Assembly: GCA_011799875.1 (NCBI GenBank)
Contig: JAAAXO010000141.1
Location: 55,677 to 119,676 of the forward strand
DNA: 64,000 bases
Origin: Thinopyrum elongatum
Lineage: Eukaryota; Streptophyta; Magnoliopsida; Poales; Poaceae
Direction: 5' to 3'
Part shown: in pieces, positions 1 through 10,843 of the stretch
Position numbering within the stretch: position 1 is the stretch's first letter
How the letters are laid out: the number at the start of each line of letters is the position of its first letter
Program-made: the position numbers and the translations under genes
The notes under the pieces: model-generated
Told to the model about the DNA's origin: nothing
Databases searched by the model: none
Seen by the model: only the letters and a program-made list of their open reading frames with translations

Positions 1-250
1 TTGCCGATCACCACCTGCTGCTGGGTAAGAACTGGTAAGAATTTGAGATTTGCTTGACGGATTTGTGACACCACACCACACCACCACCACTTTCTAGTAG
101 TCTGTAGGATCATATTCTTCTGTGTTTCTATTGCTGCTAACCATGGCAGGATCACAAGCCGACGAGATTGACTGGGAGAACATGATGAACAAGGAGTTGC
201 ATGATAAATTTCAGCAAATGATGAGTGGCCAGGTGGGAGATGTGCTAAAC
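1..250 (+). mobile_element. Truncated family 1 leader and gag start
   Basis: This is the end of an untranslated leader followed by the first 36 codons of Gag (ATG at 143 in the context ACCATGG, protein start [10 protein letters not shown]). It matches 4858-5107 almost base for base. Gag breaks off after GTGCTAAAC, where a new LTR begins exactly at its TGATGAGG terminus. The upstream LTR and primer site lie outside the window. The remnant has no coding function. Confidence 0.85.
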
Positions 251-1172
251 TGATGAGGACATCAATACCATTGTTACACCCACAGCCCCTGCTTCTACAC
301 ATACTGGACCAATTACTAGAGCTCGCGCACGCCAATTAAAATATCAGGTACTTTCGTTTCTTGGTAATGATTCTAAAGTTCATGAGAATATGATGCTGCC
401 TAAATTGGATACATTTGTTTTGCTTACAAATGAAGGGCCTAGCTTGGACAAGAAAGAGGAACCTTGGAGCAAGTTCAAGCATGGAGATGATGGCATGCAC
501 AAGGGGAACAAGAACGGAGTTACAAGTGATGATTTCAGGACTTTGAAGCCACCATAATGAGTGCAGGAAGCCTTGGACGAAATATACAAGATGTCACTTC
601 ATAAATTTCGTCCAGAGGCTATTATAGGTGCTGCGTCACCTTTTTATTGGGCCAGGCCCATGTAATTTCGAAATACTTGAGTATAGGCTGTTTTTAGAGT
701 CCGTATGTGTGGGGAAACAAGAGATAGGGTTGGTTTCGGACCCCTCCTTCAAGGGCCACGAAATCCCCTCCTCTTCCTCCATATATACAGCCCTTAGGGC
801 ACCGTTTAGACTTTGGGTTTTGTTTAGATTAAAAGTTCGCCATAGCTGCAACTTCGCGTACTTCGTTTGTGTTCAACGACCAGACCAAGACGTCACAGAA
901 CCCCACCTTTATCAATAAAGCTTTCATCTTATATTCGCAATATCCAGATTGCAAATCTTAGTTTCTTGCTTGTTCTTCGTTTGCTTGCAGGAGATAGACC
1001 CTCGTGGTCAGGTTGATTGTGCTCCGGCGTGGTCAATAACCTCTCGGAGTTGGTTTAGCGATTGCTAAGGCGCGACGTCCTCGCACGTTCGTAGTCGGAT
1101 CGTCAAAGTCTACTCCACCAAAAACGATAGCTATCATCTCATCGAAAGATCGGGACACCCACGCCTCTATCA
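251..1172 (+). repeat. Family 1 LTR, full length (922 bp)
   Basis: Complete LTR from TGATGAGGAC to CTCTATCA. U3 carries the C-terminal coding tail of the polyprotein (stop TAA at 555-557), a TATA box near 779-788 and a polyadenylation signal AATAAA at 914-919. Neither end is in its normal context. The start abuts truncated gag and the end abuts a mid-leader sequence (CTAGTAGTCTG) instead of the primer site. The flanking 5-mers are TAAAC and CTAGT, so there is no target-site duplication. Confidence 0.92.
779..919 (+). promoter_or_regulatory. LTR promoter (TATA box) and poly(A) signal, representative copy
   Basis: CCATATATACAG at about 779-790 is the only good TATA box in the LTR and lies in a C-rich context. 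The transcript would start about 30 nt downstream, near the GTTTAGACTTTGGG stretch. AATAAA at 914-919 should set the R/U5 boundary shortly afterwards. The same arrangement recurs in every full family 1 LTR. The start site is inferred from spacing only. Confidence 0.6.
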
Positions 1173-2442
1173 CTAGTAGTCTGTAGCATCATATTCTTGT
1201 GTGTTTCTATTGCTGCTAACCATGGCAGGATCACAAGCCGACGAGATTGACTGGGAGAACATGACGAACAAGGAGTTGCATGATAAATTTCAGCAAATGA
1301 TGAGTGGCCAGGTGGGAGATGTGCTAAACAGATTTGAAGAGGCCATGGAGAAGATAGATGGCATGGAGAAGTCGTTCGAGACAAAGCTGGATAACAAGTT
1401 TAATGAATTGCTCACGCGTCTTCCCCAACCACCACCGGTTGCACCTGTCGCACCTCTGCAACGACAACAACAACGCCCCCTTCCAAATCAGTTCGGACGA
1501 GCGAAGCGTGTTCTTCTTGAGGATGGCCAAACTTCTGGTGCTGCTGTACCTACTGTTGATGCTTCTTTCGCTCCTGCTCCTGCTGCTGCTGGTGCCGAGG
1601 AGGAGGATGATTACGCGGGCGATTATGAGGATGAGGTTGATCAAAATCATAACTACGTGCAACCACCAGCACCAGGTCGTCCACATGCAAATAATCGCAA
1701 TGGTAGGCCTGCACCACCACTTCAGGTACGAGATCATGACCATCTTCCTAAATTAAAATTGAATATTCCACCATTCGAGGGTAGATATGTTCCTGATATA
1801 TATCTTACTTGGGAGTTAGAAACTGAACAACGTTTTACATGTTTACAATATCCCGAGGAACGACGTGTTGCTGCTGCTGTTTGTGCTTTCACTAGTTTTG
1901 CATGTGTATGGTGGTCTGAACATTGTAGATTATATCCTATTCCAGCTACGTGGGCTGCTTTGAAAACTGCTATGCGTACTCGTTGGGTTCCACCATATTA
2001 TCAACGTGAATTACTTCAAAAATTGCAGCGCTTAAGACAAGGAAAAAATTCTGTAGAAGAATATTTTCAGGAATTACAAACTGGCATGATTAGATGTGGT
2101 ATTGTTGAGGAGAATGAAGCTATGCTTGCACGTTTCATGGGTGGATTAAATAGAGAGATTCATACTATTCTAGAGTATAAGGAGTATAATAATATCACTC
2201 GTTTATTCCATCTTGCTTGTAAAGCTAAACGTGAAGTGCAGGATCGACAGGCATTGGCGCGAACTAATTTTTCTGCAGGTCGATCTTCATCATGGACACC
2301 GCGTGCCTCCTCTACTCCCACACGTCCTACTGCAGCACCACTGACTTCAGCCGCCAATTCCAACCGAGATACAAGAAAACAGGCACCACCACCACCATCT
2401 GCCAAGGGTACACCTTCTGGGCCTGCCCAGAGCTCTTCTTCA
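1173..2442 (+). mobile_element. Family 1 internal fragment: partial leader plus gag
   Basis: The fragment begins in the last part of the leader (CTAGTAGTCTGTAG), lacks the primer site and most of the leader, then carries gag up to a point just before the zinc knuckle. It is bounded on both sides by precise LTR termini (1172 and 2443). The flanks carry no matching 5-bp duplication. Confidence 0.88.
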
Positions 2443-2445
2443 TGA
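1222..2445 (+). CDS. Truncated Gag (capsid, no zinc knuckle), stop supplied by LTR
   Basis: Open frame of 407 codons from ATG 1222 (ACCATGG, the conserved Gag start; the in-frame GTG 21 nt upstream is not a credible start). An acidic N-terminal coiled-coil-like part is followed by a Pro/Gln-rich linker. The plant retrotransposon gag core follows, with [16 protein letters not shown] and a WWSEHCRL motif, then a Ser/Pro-rich tail. It stops before the CCHC knuckle because the abutting LTR begins TGA, which closes the frame after four serines. The capsid region is intact, so the product could in principle assemble but should lack the zinc-knuckle RNA-binding module. Confidence 0.75.
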   Translation: MAGSQADEIDWENMTNKELHDKFQQMMSGQVGDVLNRFEEAMEKIDGMEKSFETKLDNKFNELLTRLPQPPPVAPVAPLQRQQQRPLPNQFGRAKRVLLEDGQTSGAAVPTVDASFAPAPAAAGAEEEDDYAGDYEDEVDQNHNYVQPPAPGRPHANNRNGRPAPPLQVRDHDHLPKLKLNIPPFEGRYVPDIYLTWELETEQRFTCLQYPEERRVAAAVCAFTSFACVWWSEHCRLYPIPATWAALKTAMRTRWVPPYYQRELLQKLQRLRQGKNSVEEYFQELQTGMIRCGIVEENEAMLARFMGGLNREIHTILEYKEYNNITRLFHLACKAKREVQDRQALARTNFSAGRSSSWTPRASSTPTRPTAAPLTSAANSNRDTRKQAPPPPSAKGTPSGPAQSSSS

Positions 2446-3364
2446 TGAGGACATCAATACCATTGTTACACCCACAGCCCCTGCTTCTATACATACTGGA
2501 CCAATTACTAGAGCTCGCGCACGTCAATTAAAATATCAGGTACTTTCGTTTCTTGGTAATGATTCTAAAGTTCATGAGAATATGATGCTGCCTAAATTGG
2601 ATACATTTGTTTTGCTTACAAATGAAGGGTCTAGCTTGGACAAGAAAGAGGAACCTTGGAGCAAGTTCAAGCATGGAGATGATGGCATGCACAAGGGGAA
2701 CAAGAACGGAGTTACAAGTGATGATTTCAGGACTTTGAAGCCACCATAATGAGTGCAGGAAGCCTTGGACGAAATATACAAGATGTCACTTCATAAATTT
2801 CGTCCAGAGGCTATTATAGGTGCTGCGTCACCTTATTATTGGGCCAGGCCCATGTAATTTCGAAATACTTGAGTATAGGCTGTTTTTAGAGTCCGTATGT
2901 GTGGGGAAACAAGAGATAGGGTTGGTTTCGGACCCCTCCTTCAAGGGCCACGAAATCCCCTCCTCTTCCTCCATATATACAGCCCTTAGGGCACCGTTTA
3001 GACTTTGGGTTTTGTTTAGATTAAAAGTTCGCCATAGCTGCAATTTCGCGTACTTCGTTTGTGTTCAACGACCAGACCAAGACGTCACAGAACCCCACCT
3101 TGATCAATAAAGCTTTCATCTTATATTCGCAATATCCAGATTGCAAATCTTAGTTTCTTGCTTGTTCTTCGTTTGCTTGCAGGAGATAGACCCTCGTGGT
3201 CAGGTTGATTGTGCTCCGGCGTGGTCAATAACCTCTCGGAGTTGGTTTAGCGATTGCTAAGGCGCGACGTCCTCGCACGTTCGTAGTCGGATCGTCAAAG
3301 TCTACTCCACCAAAAACGATAGCTATCATCTCATCGAAAGATCGGGACACCCTCGCCTCTATCA
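2443..3364 (+). repeat. Family 1 LTR, full length (922 bp)
   Basis: Complete LTR. Its start abuts gag (CTTCTTCA), which is abnormal. Its end is followed by a proper primer site at 3367. It therefore acts as the 5' LTR of the short unit that follows and at the same time closes the gag fragment before it. Confidence 0.92.
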
Positions 3365-3700
3365 AGTGGTATCAGATTCCCAGGTTGCTCGGTGAGATTT
3401 ACAGTTTTTCGTAGTTTAGATCGAGTCTGTTTTTCATACCTACAGTCCAGGAAAAAGCCAAAAAAAAAATTTAGGGTTAGTTCATCATATCCGAACCAAT
3501 CTGAGCCTTTGCATAATCTTTTTAGGGTTTTTGCTTTGTTGAATTTGTGGTTGCATCGTCGTGTCAAGTTGCTGGTCTTAGCGTCTAGTTCTTTAGAGTT
3601 TCGAGTTCTGTTCACAAGTTGTCACGCCGCCGCCGGACCATCATCATCGCCCCTACCATATACCACCACAGCTTATCTGCTATTTCTCTGAGTCCATATA
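3365..3700 (+). mobile_element. Primer site and truncated leader (336 bp)
   Basis: TGGTATCAGA at 3367-3376 matches the 3' end of plant initiator tRNA-Met and sits 2 bp after the LTR, the normal primer-binding position. The leader then runs to GAGTCCATATA and stops precisely where another LTR begins. Together with 2443-3364 and 3701-4622 this makes an LTR-leader-LTR mini-unit of about 2.2 kb. The same leader end point is seen again on the minus strand at 33643. Confidence 0.88.
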
Positions 3701-4622
3701 TGATGAGGACATCAATACCATTGTTACACCCACAGCCCCTGCTTCTATACATACTGGACCAATTACTAGAGCTCGCGCACGCCAATTAAAATATCAGGTA
3801 CTTTCGTTTCTTGGTAATGATTCTAAAGTTCATGAGAATATGATGTTGCCTAAATTGGATACATTTGTTTTGCTTACAAATGAAGGGCCTAGCTTGGACA
3901 AGAAAGAGGAACCTTGGAGCAAGTTCAAGCATGGAGATGATGGCATGCACAAGGGGAACAAGAACGGAGTTACAAGTGATGATTTCAGGACTTTGAAGCC
4001 ACCATAATGAGTGCAGGAAGCCTTGGACGAAATATACAAGATGTCACTTCATAAATTTCGTCCAGAGGCTATTATAGGTGCTGCGTCACCTTATTATTGG
4101 GCCAGGCCCATGTAATTTCGAAATACTTGAGTATAGGCTGTTTTTAGAGTCCGTATGTGTGGGGAAACAAGAGATAGGGTTGGTTTCGGACCCCTCCTTC
4201 AAGGGCCACGAAATCCCCTCCTCTTCCTCCATATATACAGCCCTTAGGGCACCGTTTAGACTTTGGGTTTTGTTTAGATTAAAAGTTCGCCATAGCTGCA
4301 ATTTCGCGTACTTCGTTTGTGTTCAACGACCAGACCAAGACGTCACAGAACCCCACCTTGATCAATAAAGCTTTCATCTTATATTCGCAATATCCAGATT
4401 GCAAATCTTAGTTTCTTGCTTGTTCTTCGTTTGCTTGCAGGAGATAGACCCTCGTGGTCAGGTTGATTGTGCTCCGGCGTGGTCAATAACCTCTCGGAGT
4501 TGGTTTAGCGATTGCTAAGGCGCGACGTCCTCGCACGTTCATAGTCGGATCGTCAAAGTCTACTCCACCAAAAACGATAGCTATCATCTCATCGAAAGAT
4601 CGGGACACCCTCGCCTCTATCA
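3701..4622 (+). repeat. Family 1 LTR, full length (922 bp)
   Basis: Complete LTR with both ends in unusual context. The start abuts the truncated leader (CATATA) and the end is joined to AGCGCCGTGATTTTTG, which lies about 750 nt into a normal leader. Flanking 5-mers are ATATA and AGCGC, so there is no duplication. Confidence 0.92.
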
Positions 4623-7600
4623 AGCGCCGTGATTTTTGTTAGTGTTCTAGGCTCGCGTCTCTAGCACGGTCTAGCCTAGGACCAGCACAGTACCGTCGTT
4701 GAGAGTTTATTCAACATTGCATCTCTGAATTGATTATTGCTGACCCTTTTTGCTACCATATCATAAGCCTTCCCAGCTCCACATACATCTACATCGTGCG
4801 TTTGACACCACCTGGCAATCGCTCTGTCCAAGCTCTGAGAGTTTTGACTACAAAGGTTGCCGATCACCACCTGCTGCTGGGTAAGAACTGGTAAGAATTT
4901 GAGATTTGCTTGACGGATTTGTGACACCACACCACACCGCCACCACTTTCTAGTAGTCTGTAGGATCATATTCTTGTGTGTTTCTATTGCTGCTAACCAT
5001 GGCAGGATCACAAGCCGACGAGATTGACTGGGAGAACATGACGAACAAGGAGTTGCATGATAAATTTCAGCAAATGATGAGTGGCCAGGTGGGAGATGTG
5101 CTAAACAGATTTGAAGAGGCCATGGAGAAGATAGATGGCATGGAGAAGTCCTTCGAGACAAAGCTGGATAACAAGTTTAATGAATTGCTCACGCGTCTTC
5201 CCCAACCACCACCGGCTGCACCTGTCGCACCTCTGCAACGACAACAACAACGCCCCCTTCCAAATCAGTTCGGACGAGCGAAGCGTGTTCCTCTTGAGGA
5301 TGGCCAAACTTCTGGTGCTGCTGTACCTACTGTTGATGCTTCTTTGGCTCCTGCTCCTGCTGCTGCTGGTGCCGAGGAGGAGGATGATTACGCGGGCGAT
5401 TATGAGGATGAGGTTGATCAAAATCATAACTACGTGCAACCACCAGCACTAGGTCGTCCACATGCAAATAATCGCAATGGTAGGCCTGCACCACCACTTC
5501 AGGTACGAGATCATGACCATCTTCCTAAATTAAAATTGAATATTCCACCATTCGAGGGTAGATATGTTCCTGATATATATCTTACTTGGGAGTTAGAAAC
5601 TGAACAACGTTTTACATGTTTACAATATCCCGAGGAACGACGTGTTGCTGCTGCTGTTTGTGCTTTCACTAGTTTTGCATGTGTATGGTGGTCTGAACAT
5701 TGTAGATTATATCCTATTCAAGCTACGTGGGCTGCTTTGAAAACTGCTATGCGTACTCGTTGGGTTCCACCATATTATCAACGTGAATTACTTCAAAAAT
5801 TGCAGCGCTTAAGACAAGGAAAAAATTCTGTAGAAGAATATTATCAGGAATTACAAACTGGCATGATTAGATGTGGTATTGTTGAGGAGAATGAAGCTAT
5901 GCTTGCACGTTTCATGGGTGGATTAAATAGAGAGATTCAGACCATTCTAGAGTATAAGGAGTATAATAATATCACTCGTTTATTCCATCTTGCTTGTAAA
6001 GCTGAACGTGAAGTGCAGGATCGACAGGCATTGGCGCGAACTAATTTTTCTGCAGGTCGATCTTCATCATTGACACCGCGTGCCTCCTCTACTCCCACAC
6101 GTCCTACTACGGCACCACTGACTTCAGCCGCCAATTCCAACCGAGATACAAGAAAACAGGCACCACCACCACCATCTGCCAAGAGTACACCTTCTGGGCC
6201 TGCCCAGAGCTCTTCTTCATCTATGGCATCAACAGGGCACACACATGATATTATTTGTCGTCGTTGTAAGGGAAGAGGTCATTATGCGAGAGAATGCCAA
6301 TCTCCGCGTGTTATGATAGCTACTGAGGATGGTGGGTATGAGTCCGCTAGTGACTATGATGAGGAGACTTTGGCTCTTATTACAAGTGAAGAACACGGTG
6401 GAGATGATTCTGATCATGAGACGCAATACATGGCTCCTGAAGACGCTGACAGGTATGAATGTTTAGTTGCTCAACGTGTTTTGAGTGTGCAGGTCACACA
6501 AGCTGAGCAAAATCAGAGGCATAATTTGTTCCATAAAAAGGGAGCTGTGAAGGAACGTTCTGTTCGCGTCATCATAGATGGAGGGAGCTGCAACAACTTG
6601 GCTAGCATGGAGATGGTGGAGAAGCTATCTCTCACCACAAGACCACATCCACATCCTTACTATATCCAATGGTTCAACAACAGCGGCAAGGTTAAGGTAA
6701 CACGTACTGTTCGTGTGCATTTTAGTATCTCTACATATGCTGATTATGTTGATTGTGATGTGGTACCCATGCAAGCATGTTCATTATTACTTGGTAGACC
6801 ATGGCAATTTGATAAAAATTCTGTACACCATGGTAGAAACAATCAGTATACTCTTGTTCATAAGGATAAACATATTACTTTGCTCCCTATGACTCCTGAT
6901 TCTATTTTGAAAGATGATATTAATAGAGCTAGTAAAGCAAAACAGGAGAAAAATAAGAGTGAAAATCAGATTGTGGCAAAAGAATTTGAGCAACAAATGA
7001 AGCCTAATAATAAACCATCTAGTGTTGCTTCTGAAATTAAATTGAAAAGTGCATGCTTACTTGCCAGCAAATCTGATATTGATGATCTAGATTTCAGCAA
7101 TTCTGTTTGCTATGCTTTTGTGTGCAAAGAGGCGTTATTTTCATTCGAGGACGTGCCTTCCTCTTTGCCTCCTGCGGTCACTAACATTTTGCAGGAGTTC
7201 GTTGACGTCTTTCCACAAGACGTGCCACCGGGATTACCACCTATTCGCGGGATTGAGCATCAGATTGACTTAATTCCCGGTGCTTCGTTGCCAAACCGTG
7301 CGCCATACCGTACCAATCCAGAGGAGATGAAGGAGATTATGCGTCAAGTACAGGAGTTGCTGGACAAAGGTTATATACGTGAATCCCTTAGTCCTTGTGT
7401 TGTTCCTATTATTCTAGTGCCGAAAAAGGATGGTACATCGCGTATGTGTGTTGATTGTAGAGGCATTAATAATATTACTATTCGTTATCGTCATCCTATT
7501 CCTAGACTAGATGATATGCTTGATGAATTGAGTGGCTCTACAATATTCTCCAAAGTTGATTTGCGTAGTGGATACCATCAAATTCGTATGAAATTGGGGG

Positions 7601-9815
7601 ATGAATGGAAAACAGCATTTAAAACAAAGTTTGGATTATATGAGTGGTTAGCCATGCCTTTTGGGTTAACTAATGCACCTAGTACTTTCATGAGATTAAT
7701 GAACGAAGTTTTACGTGCTTTCATTGGACGATTTGTGGTAGTCTATTTTGATGATATACTGATTTATAGCAGATCTTTGGAGGAACATTTGGAACATTTA
7801 CGTGCTGTTTTTATTGCTTTACGTGATGCACGTTTGTTTGGTAACCTTGGGAAGTGCACCTTTTGCACCGACCGAGTATCTTTTCTTGGCTATGTTGTTA
7901 CTCCACAGGGATTTGAAGTTGATAAAGCCAAGATTGAAGCTATTGAGAGTTGGCCACAGCCCAAAACGGTCACTCAAGTGAGGAGTTTTCTTGGACTCGC
8001 TGGTTTCTATAGGCGTTTTGTGAGAGATTTCAGCACCATTGCTGCACCTCTCAATGAGCTTACAAAGAAGGATGTGCCTTTTGTTTGGGGTACCTCACAG
8101 GAAGAAGCCTTCACGGTATTGAAAGATAAGTTGACACATGCTCCTTTACTCCAACTTCCTGATTTTAATAAGACTTTTGAGCTTGAATGTGATGCTAGTG
8201 GAATTGGATTAGGAGGTGTTTTATTACAAGATGGCAAACCTGTTGCATACTTTTCTGAAAAATTGAGTGGGCCTAGTCTGAACTATTCTACTTATGATAA
8301 AGAATTATATGCTCTTGTTCGGACCTTAGAAACATGGCAACATTATTTATGGCCCAAAGAATTTGTTATACATTCTGATCATGAATCTTTGAAACACATT
8401 AAAAGTCAAGCAAAACTGAACCGTAGACATGCTAAATGGGTTGAATTTATTGAGACTTTCCCTTATGTCATTAAACACAAGAAGGGTAAAGAAAATGTTA
8501 TTGCTGATGCATTGTCTCGTCGTTATACTGTGCTTTCACAACTTGACTTTAAAATATTTGGTTTGGAGACCATCAAAGGTCAATATGTGCATGATGCTGA
8601 ATTTAAAGATGTATTGCAGAATTGTAAGGAAGGGAGAACATGGAACAAGTTCGTCGTTAACGATGGATTTGTGTTTCGTGCTAACAAGCTATGCATTCCA
8701 GCTAGCTCCGTTCGTCTTTTGTTGTTGCAGGAGGCGCATGGAGGAGGATTAATGCGACACTTTGGCGTGAAGAAGACGGAGGATATACTTGCTACACATT
8801 TCTTTTGGCCAAAGATGAGACGCGATGTTGAGCGTTTTGTTGCTCGCTGCACTACATGTCAAAAAGCTAAGTCACGACTCAATCCTCATGGTTTATATAT
8901 GCCTTTGCCTGTACCTAGTGTTCCTTGGGAGGATATATCTATGGACTTTGTTTTAGGTTTACCTCGAACAAAGAAGGGGAGGGATAGCATATTTGTTGTC
9001 GTGGATAGGTTCTCGAAAATGGCACACTTTATACCATGTCATAAAAGCGATGATGCTGTTAATGTTGCTGATTTGTTCTTTCGTGAAATTATACGCTTGC
9101 ATGGTGTGCCAAATACTATTGTTTCAGATCGTGATACTAAATTTCTTAGCCACTTTTGGAGATGTTTATGGGCTAAGCTGGGGACTAAACTGCTTTTTAG
9201 TACTACATGTCACCCCCAAACTGATGGACAAACTGAAGTAGTCAATAGAACATTGTCTACTATGCTTAGGGCTGTTTTGAAGAATAACAAGAAAATGTGG
9301 GAAGAATGCTTGCCTCATATTGAATTTGCTTATAATCATTCATTGCATTCTACTACAAAGATGTGTCCTTTTGAAATTGTGTATGGTTTCCTTCCTCGTG
9401 CACCAATTGATTTGTTGCCTCTTCCATCTTCGGAGAAGGTTAATTTTGATGCTAAACAACGTGCTGAATTGATCTTAAAAATGCATGAGTTAACTAAGGA
9501 GAACATTGAGCGTATGAATGCTAAATATAAACTTGCTGGAGATAAGGGTAGAAAACATGTTGTGTTTGCACCTGGAGATCTTGTTTGGTTACATTTGCGT
9601 AAGGATAGATTTCCTGATTTGCGCAAATCAAAGCTAATGCCACGTGCTGATGGTCCTTTTAAGGTGTTAGAGAAAATAAATGATAATGCATATAAACTTG
9701 AGCTGCCTGCAGATTTTGGGGTTAGTCCCACTTTTAACATTGCAGATCTGAAGCCTTATTTGGGTGAGGAAGATGAGCTTCCGTCGAGGACGACTTCATT
9801 TCAAGAAGGGGAGGA
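4623..9815 (+). mobile_element. Family 1 internal region lacking primer site
   Basis: It contains the last 376 nt of the leader (the full leader at 20901-22030 is 1130 nt), the whole gag-pol frame, and the polypurine tract AAGAAGGGGAGGA at 9803-9815 next to the 3' LTR. The primer-binding site and about 750 nt of leader are missing, replaced by a direct LTR junction. A transcript from this copy could be translated but could not prime its own reverse transcription. Confidence 0.88.
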
Positions 9816-10122
9816 TGATGAGGACATCAATACCATTGTTACACCCACAACCCTTGCTTCTATACATACTGGACCAATTACTAGAGCTTGCGCACGCCAA
9901 TTAAAATATCAGGTACTTTCGTTTCTTGGTAATGATTCTAAAGTTCATGAGAATATGATGCTGCCTAAATTGGATACATTTGTTTTGCTTACAAATGAAG
10001 GGCCTAGCTTGGACAAGAAAGAGGAACCTTGGAGCAAGTTCAAGCATGGAGATGATGGCATGCACAAGGGGAACAAGAACGGAGTTACAAGTGATGATTT
10101 CAGGACTTTGAAGCCACCATAA
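4999..10122 (+). CDS. Intact Gag-Pol polyprotein of CRM-type Ty3/gypsy element
   Basis: Single uninterrupted frame of 1707 codons starting at ACCATGG. Approximate residues: gag core 170-360; CCHC zinc knuckle [15 protein letters not shown] near 419; aspartic protease [12 protein letters not shown] near 525; reverse transcriptase 755-990 with YFDDI near 915; RNase H from about 1060 (LECDASG); integrase HHCC 1245-1290 and D,D,E catalytic core with [14 protein letters not shown] and [10 protein letters not shown] (about 1315-1412); GPF-type C-terminal motif near 1549. The last 100 residues are encoded inside the 3' LTR and hold the GPITR-type tail expected of the CRM targeting (CR) motif. Two differences from sister copies stand out: Arg to Cys in that tail (T at 9889) and Gly to Arg in the HHCC region. 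Gag and Pol share one frame, so no frameshift is needed. Confidence 0.92.
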   Translation: MAGSQADEIDWENMTNKELHDKFQQMMSGQVGDVLNRFEEAMEKIDGMEKSFETKLDNKFNELLTRLPQPPPAAPVAPLQRQQQRPLPNQFGRAKRVPLEDGQTSGAAVPTVDASLAPAPAAAGAEEEDDYAGDYEDEVDQNHNYVQPPALGRPHANNRNGRPAPPLQVRDHDHLPKLKLNIPPFEGRYVPDIYLTWELETEQRFTCLQYPEERRVAAAVCAFTSFACVWWSEHCRLYPIQATWAALKTAMRTRWVPPYYQRELLQKLQRLRQGKNSVEEYYQELQTGMIRCGIVEENEAMLARFMGGLNREIQTILEYKEYNNITRLFHLACKAEREVQDRQALARTNFSAGRSSSLTPRASSTPTRPTTAPLTSAANSNRDTRKQAPPPPSAKSTPSGPAQSSSSSMASTGHTHDIICRRCKGRGHYARECQSPRVMIATEDGGYESASDYDEETLALITSEEHGGDDSDHETQYMAPEDADRYECLVAQRVLSVQVTQAEQNQRHNLFHKKGAVKERSVRVIIDGGSCNNLASMEMVEKLSLTTRPHPHPYYIQWFNNSGKVKVTRTVRVHFSISTYADYVDCDVVPMQACSLLLGRPWQFDKNSVHHGRNNQYTLVHKDKHITLLPMTPDSILKDDINRASKAKQEKNKSENQIVAKEFEQQMKPNNKPSSVASEIKLKSACLLASKSDIDDLDFSNSVCYAFVCKEALFSFEDVPSSLPPAVTNILQEFVDVFPQDVPPGLPPIRGIEHQIDLIPGASLPNRAPYRTNPEEMKEIMRQVQELLDKGYIRESLSPCVVPIILVPKKDGTSRMCVDCRGINNITIRYRHPIPRLDDMLDELSGSTIFSKVDLRSGYHQIRMKLGDEWKTAFKTKFGLYEWLAMPFGLTNAPSTFMRLMNEVLRAFIGRFVVVYFDDILIYSRSLEEHLEHLRAVFIALRDARLFGNLGKCTFCTDRVSFLGYVVTPQGFEVDKAKIEAIESWPQPKTVTQVRSFLGLAGFYRRFVRDFSTIAAPLNELTKKDVPFVWGTSQEEAFTVLKDKLTHAPLLQLPDFNKTFELECDASGIGLGGVLLQDGKPVAYFSEKLSGPSLNYSTYDKELYALVRTLETWQHYLWPKEFVIHSDHESLKHIKSQAKLNRRHAKWVEFIETFPYVIKHKKGKENVIADALSRRYTVLSQLDFKIFGLETIKGQYVHDAEFKDVLQNCKEGRTWNKFVVNDGFVFRANKLCIPASSVRLLLLQEAHGGGLMRHFGVKKTEDILATHFFWPKMRRDVERFVARCTTCQKAKSRLNPHGLYMPLPVPSVPWEDISMDFVLGLPRTKKGRDSIFVVVDRFSKMAHFIPCHKSDDAVNVADLFFREIIRLHGVPNTIVSDRDTKFLSHFWRCLWAKLGTKLLFSTTCHPQTDGQTEVVNRTLSTMLRAVLKNNKKMWEECLPHIEFAYNHSLHSTTKMCPFEIVYGFLPRAPIDLLPLPSSEKVNFDAKQRAELILKMHELTKENIERMNAKYKLAGDKGRKHVVFAPGDLVWLHLRKDRFPDLRKSKLMPRADGPFKVLEKINDNAYKLELPADFGVSPTFNIADLKPYLGEEDELPSRTTSFQEGEDDEDINTIVTPTTLASIHTGPITRACARQLKYQVLSFLGNDSKVHENMMLPKLDTFVLLTNEGPSLDKKEEPWSKFKHGDDGMHKGNKNGVTSDDFRTLKPP
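9803..9815 (+). promoter_or_regulatory. Polypurine tract (plus-strand primer)
   Basis: AAGAAGGGGAGGA lies directly before the 3' LTR start. The same tract precedes the LTRs at 14573 (family 2) and, with one G to A change, 25816. Its reverse complement follows the minus-strand LTRs ending at 29231 and 46523. It is also coding (QEGEDDED). Sharing between the two families fits co-mobilisation by one set of enzymes. Confidence 0.85.
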
Positions 10123-10678
10123 TAAGTGCAGGAAGCCTTGGACGAAATATACAAGATGTCACTTCATAAATTTCGTCCAGAGGCTATTATAGGTGTTGCG
10201 TCACCTTATTATTGGGCCAAGCCCATGTAATTTCGAAATACTTGAGTATAGGCTGTTTTTAGAGTCCGTATGTGTGGGGAAACAAGAGATAGGGTTGGTT
10301 TCGGACCCCTCCTTCAAGGGCCACGAAATCCCCTCCTCTTCCTCCATATATACAGCCCTTAGGGCACCGTTTGGACTTTGGGTTTTGTTTAGATTAAAAG
10401 TTCGCCATAGCTGCAACTTCGCGTACTTCGTTTGTGTTCAACGACCAGACCAAGACGTCACAGAACCCCACCTTGATCAATAAAGCTTTCATCTTATATT
10501 CGCAATATCCAGATTGCAAATCTTAGTTTCTTGCTTGTTCTTCGTTTGCTTGCAGGAGATAGACCCTCGTGGTCAGGTTGATTGTGCTCCGGCGTGGTCA
10601 ATAACCTCTCGGAGTTGGTTTAGCGATTGCTAAGGCGCGACGTCCTCGCACGTTCGTAGTCGGATCGTCAAAGTCTAC
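9816..10678 (+). repeat. Family 1 LTR, 3' end truncated (about 863 bp)
   Basis: 3' LTR of the intact gag-pol copy. It follows the polypurine tract normally but ends within U5 after GTCAAAGTCTAC. There it is fused to a leader sequence, ATCTACATCGTGCG, with about 3 bp of microhomology (TAC). This junction is not at an LTR terminus, so it looks like end-joining or deletion rather than integration. Confidence 0.88.
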
Positions 10679-10843
10679 ATCTACATCGTGCGTTTGACAC
10701 CACCTGGCAATCGCTCTGTCCAAGCTCTGAGAGTTTTGACTACAAAGGTTGCCGATCACCACCTGCTGCTGGGTAAGAACTGGTAAGAATTTGAGATTTG
10801 CTTGACGGATTTGTGACACCACACCACACCACCACCACTTTCT
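10679..10843 (+). mobile_element. Family 1 leader, left part of family 2 target
   Basis: Leader sequence that continues at 15555 after removal of the family 2 element. The sequence ...CCACCACTTTCT at this side and TTTCTAGTAGTCTG at the other reconstitute the normal leader with one copy of TTTCT. Confidence 0.9.

Noticed and set aside
380..589. Short minus-strand frame starting MYISSKASCTHYGG, present in nearly every family 1 LTR
   Set aside because: It is the antisense of the Pol C-terminal tail coding region in U3 and recurs only because the LTR recurs.
628..918. 96-codon frame MLRHLxIGPGPC in every LTR
   Set aside because: It uses a non-ATG start, overlaps the TATA box and R region and has no independent support.
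3367..3376. A tRNA gene fragment
   Set aside because: TGGTATCAGA is the primer-binding site complementary to initiator tRNA-Met, 2 bp after the LTR; no cloverleaf follows.
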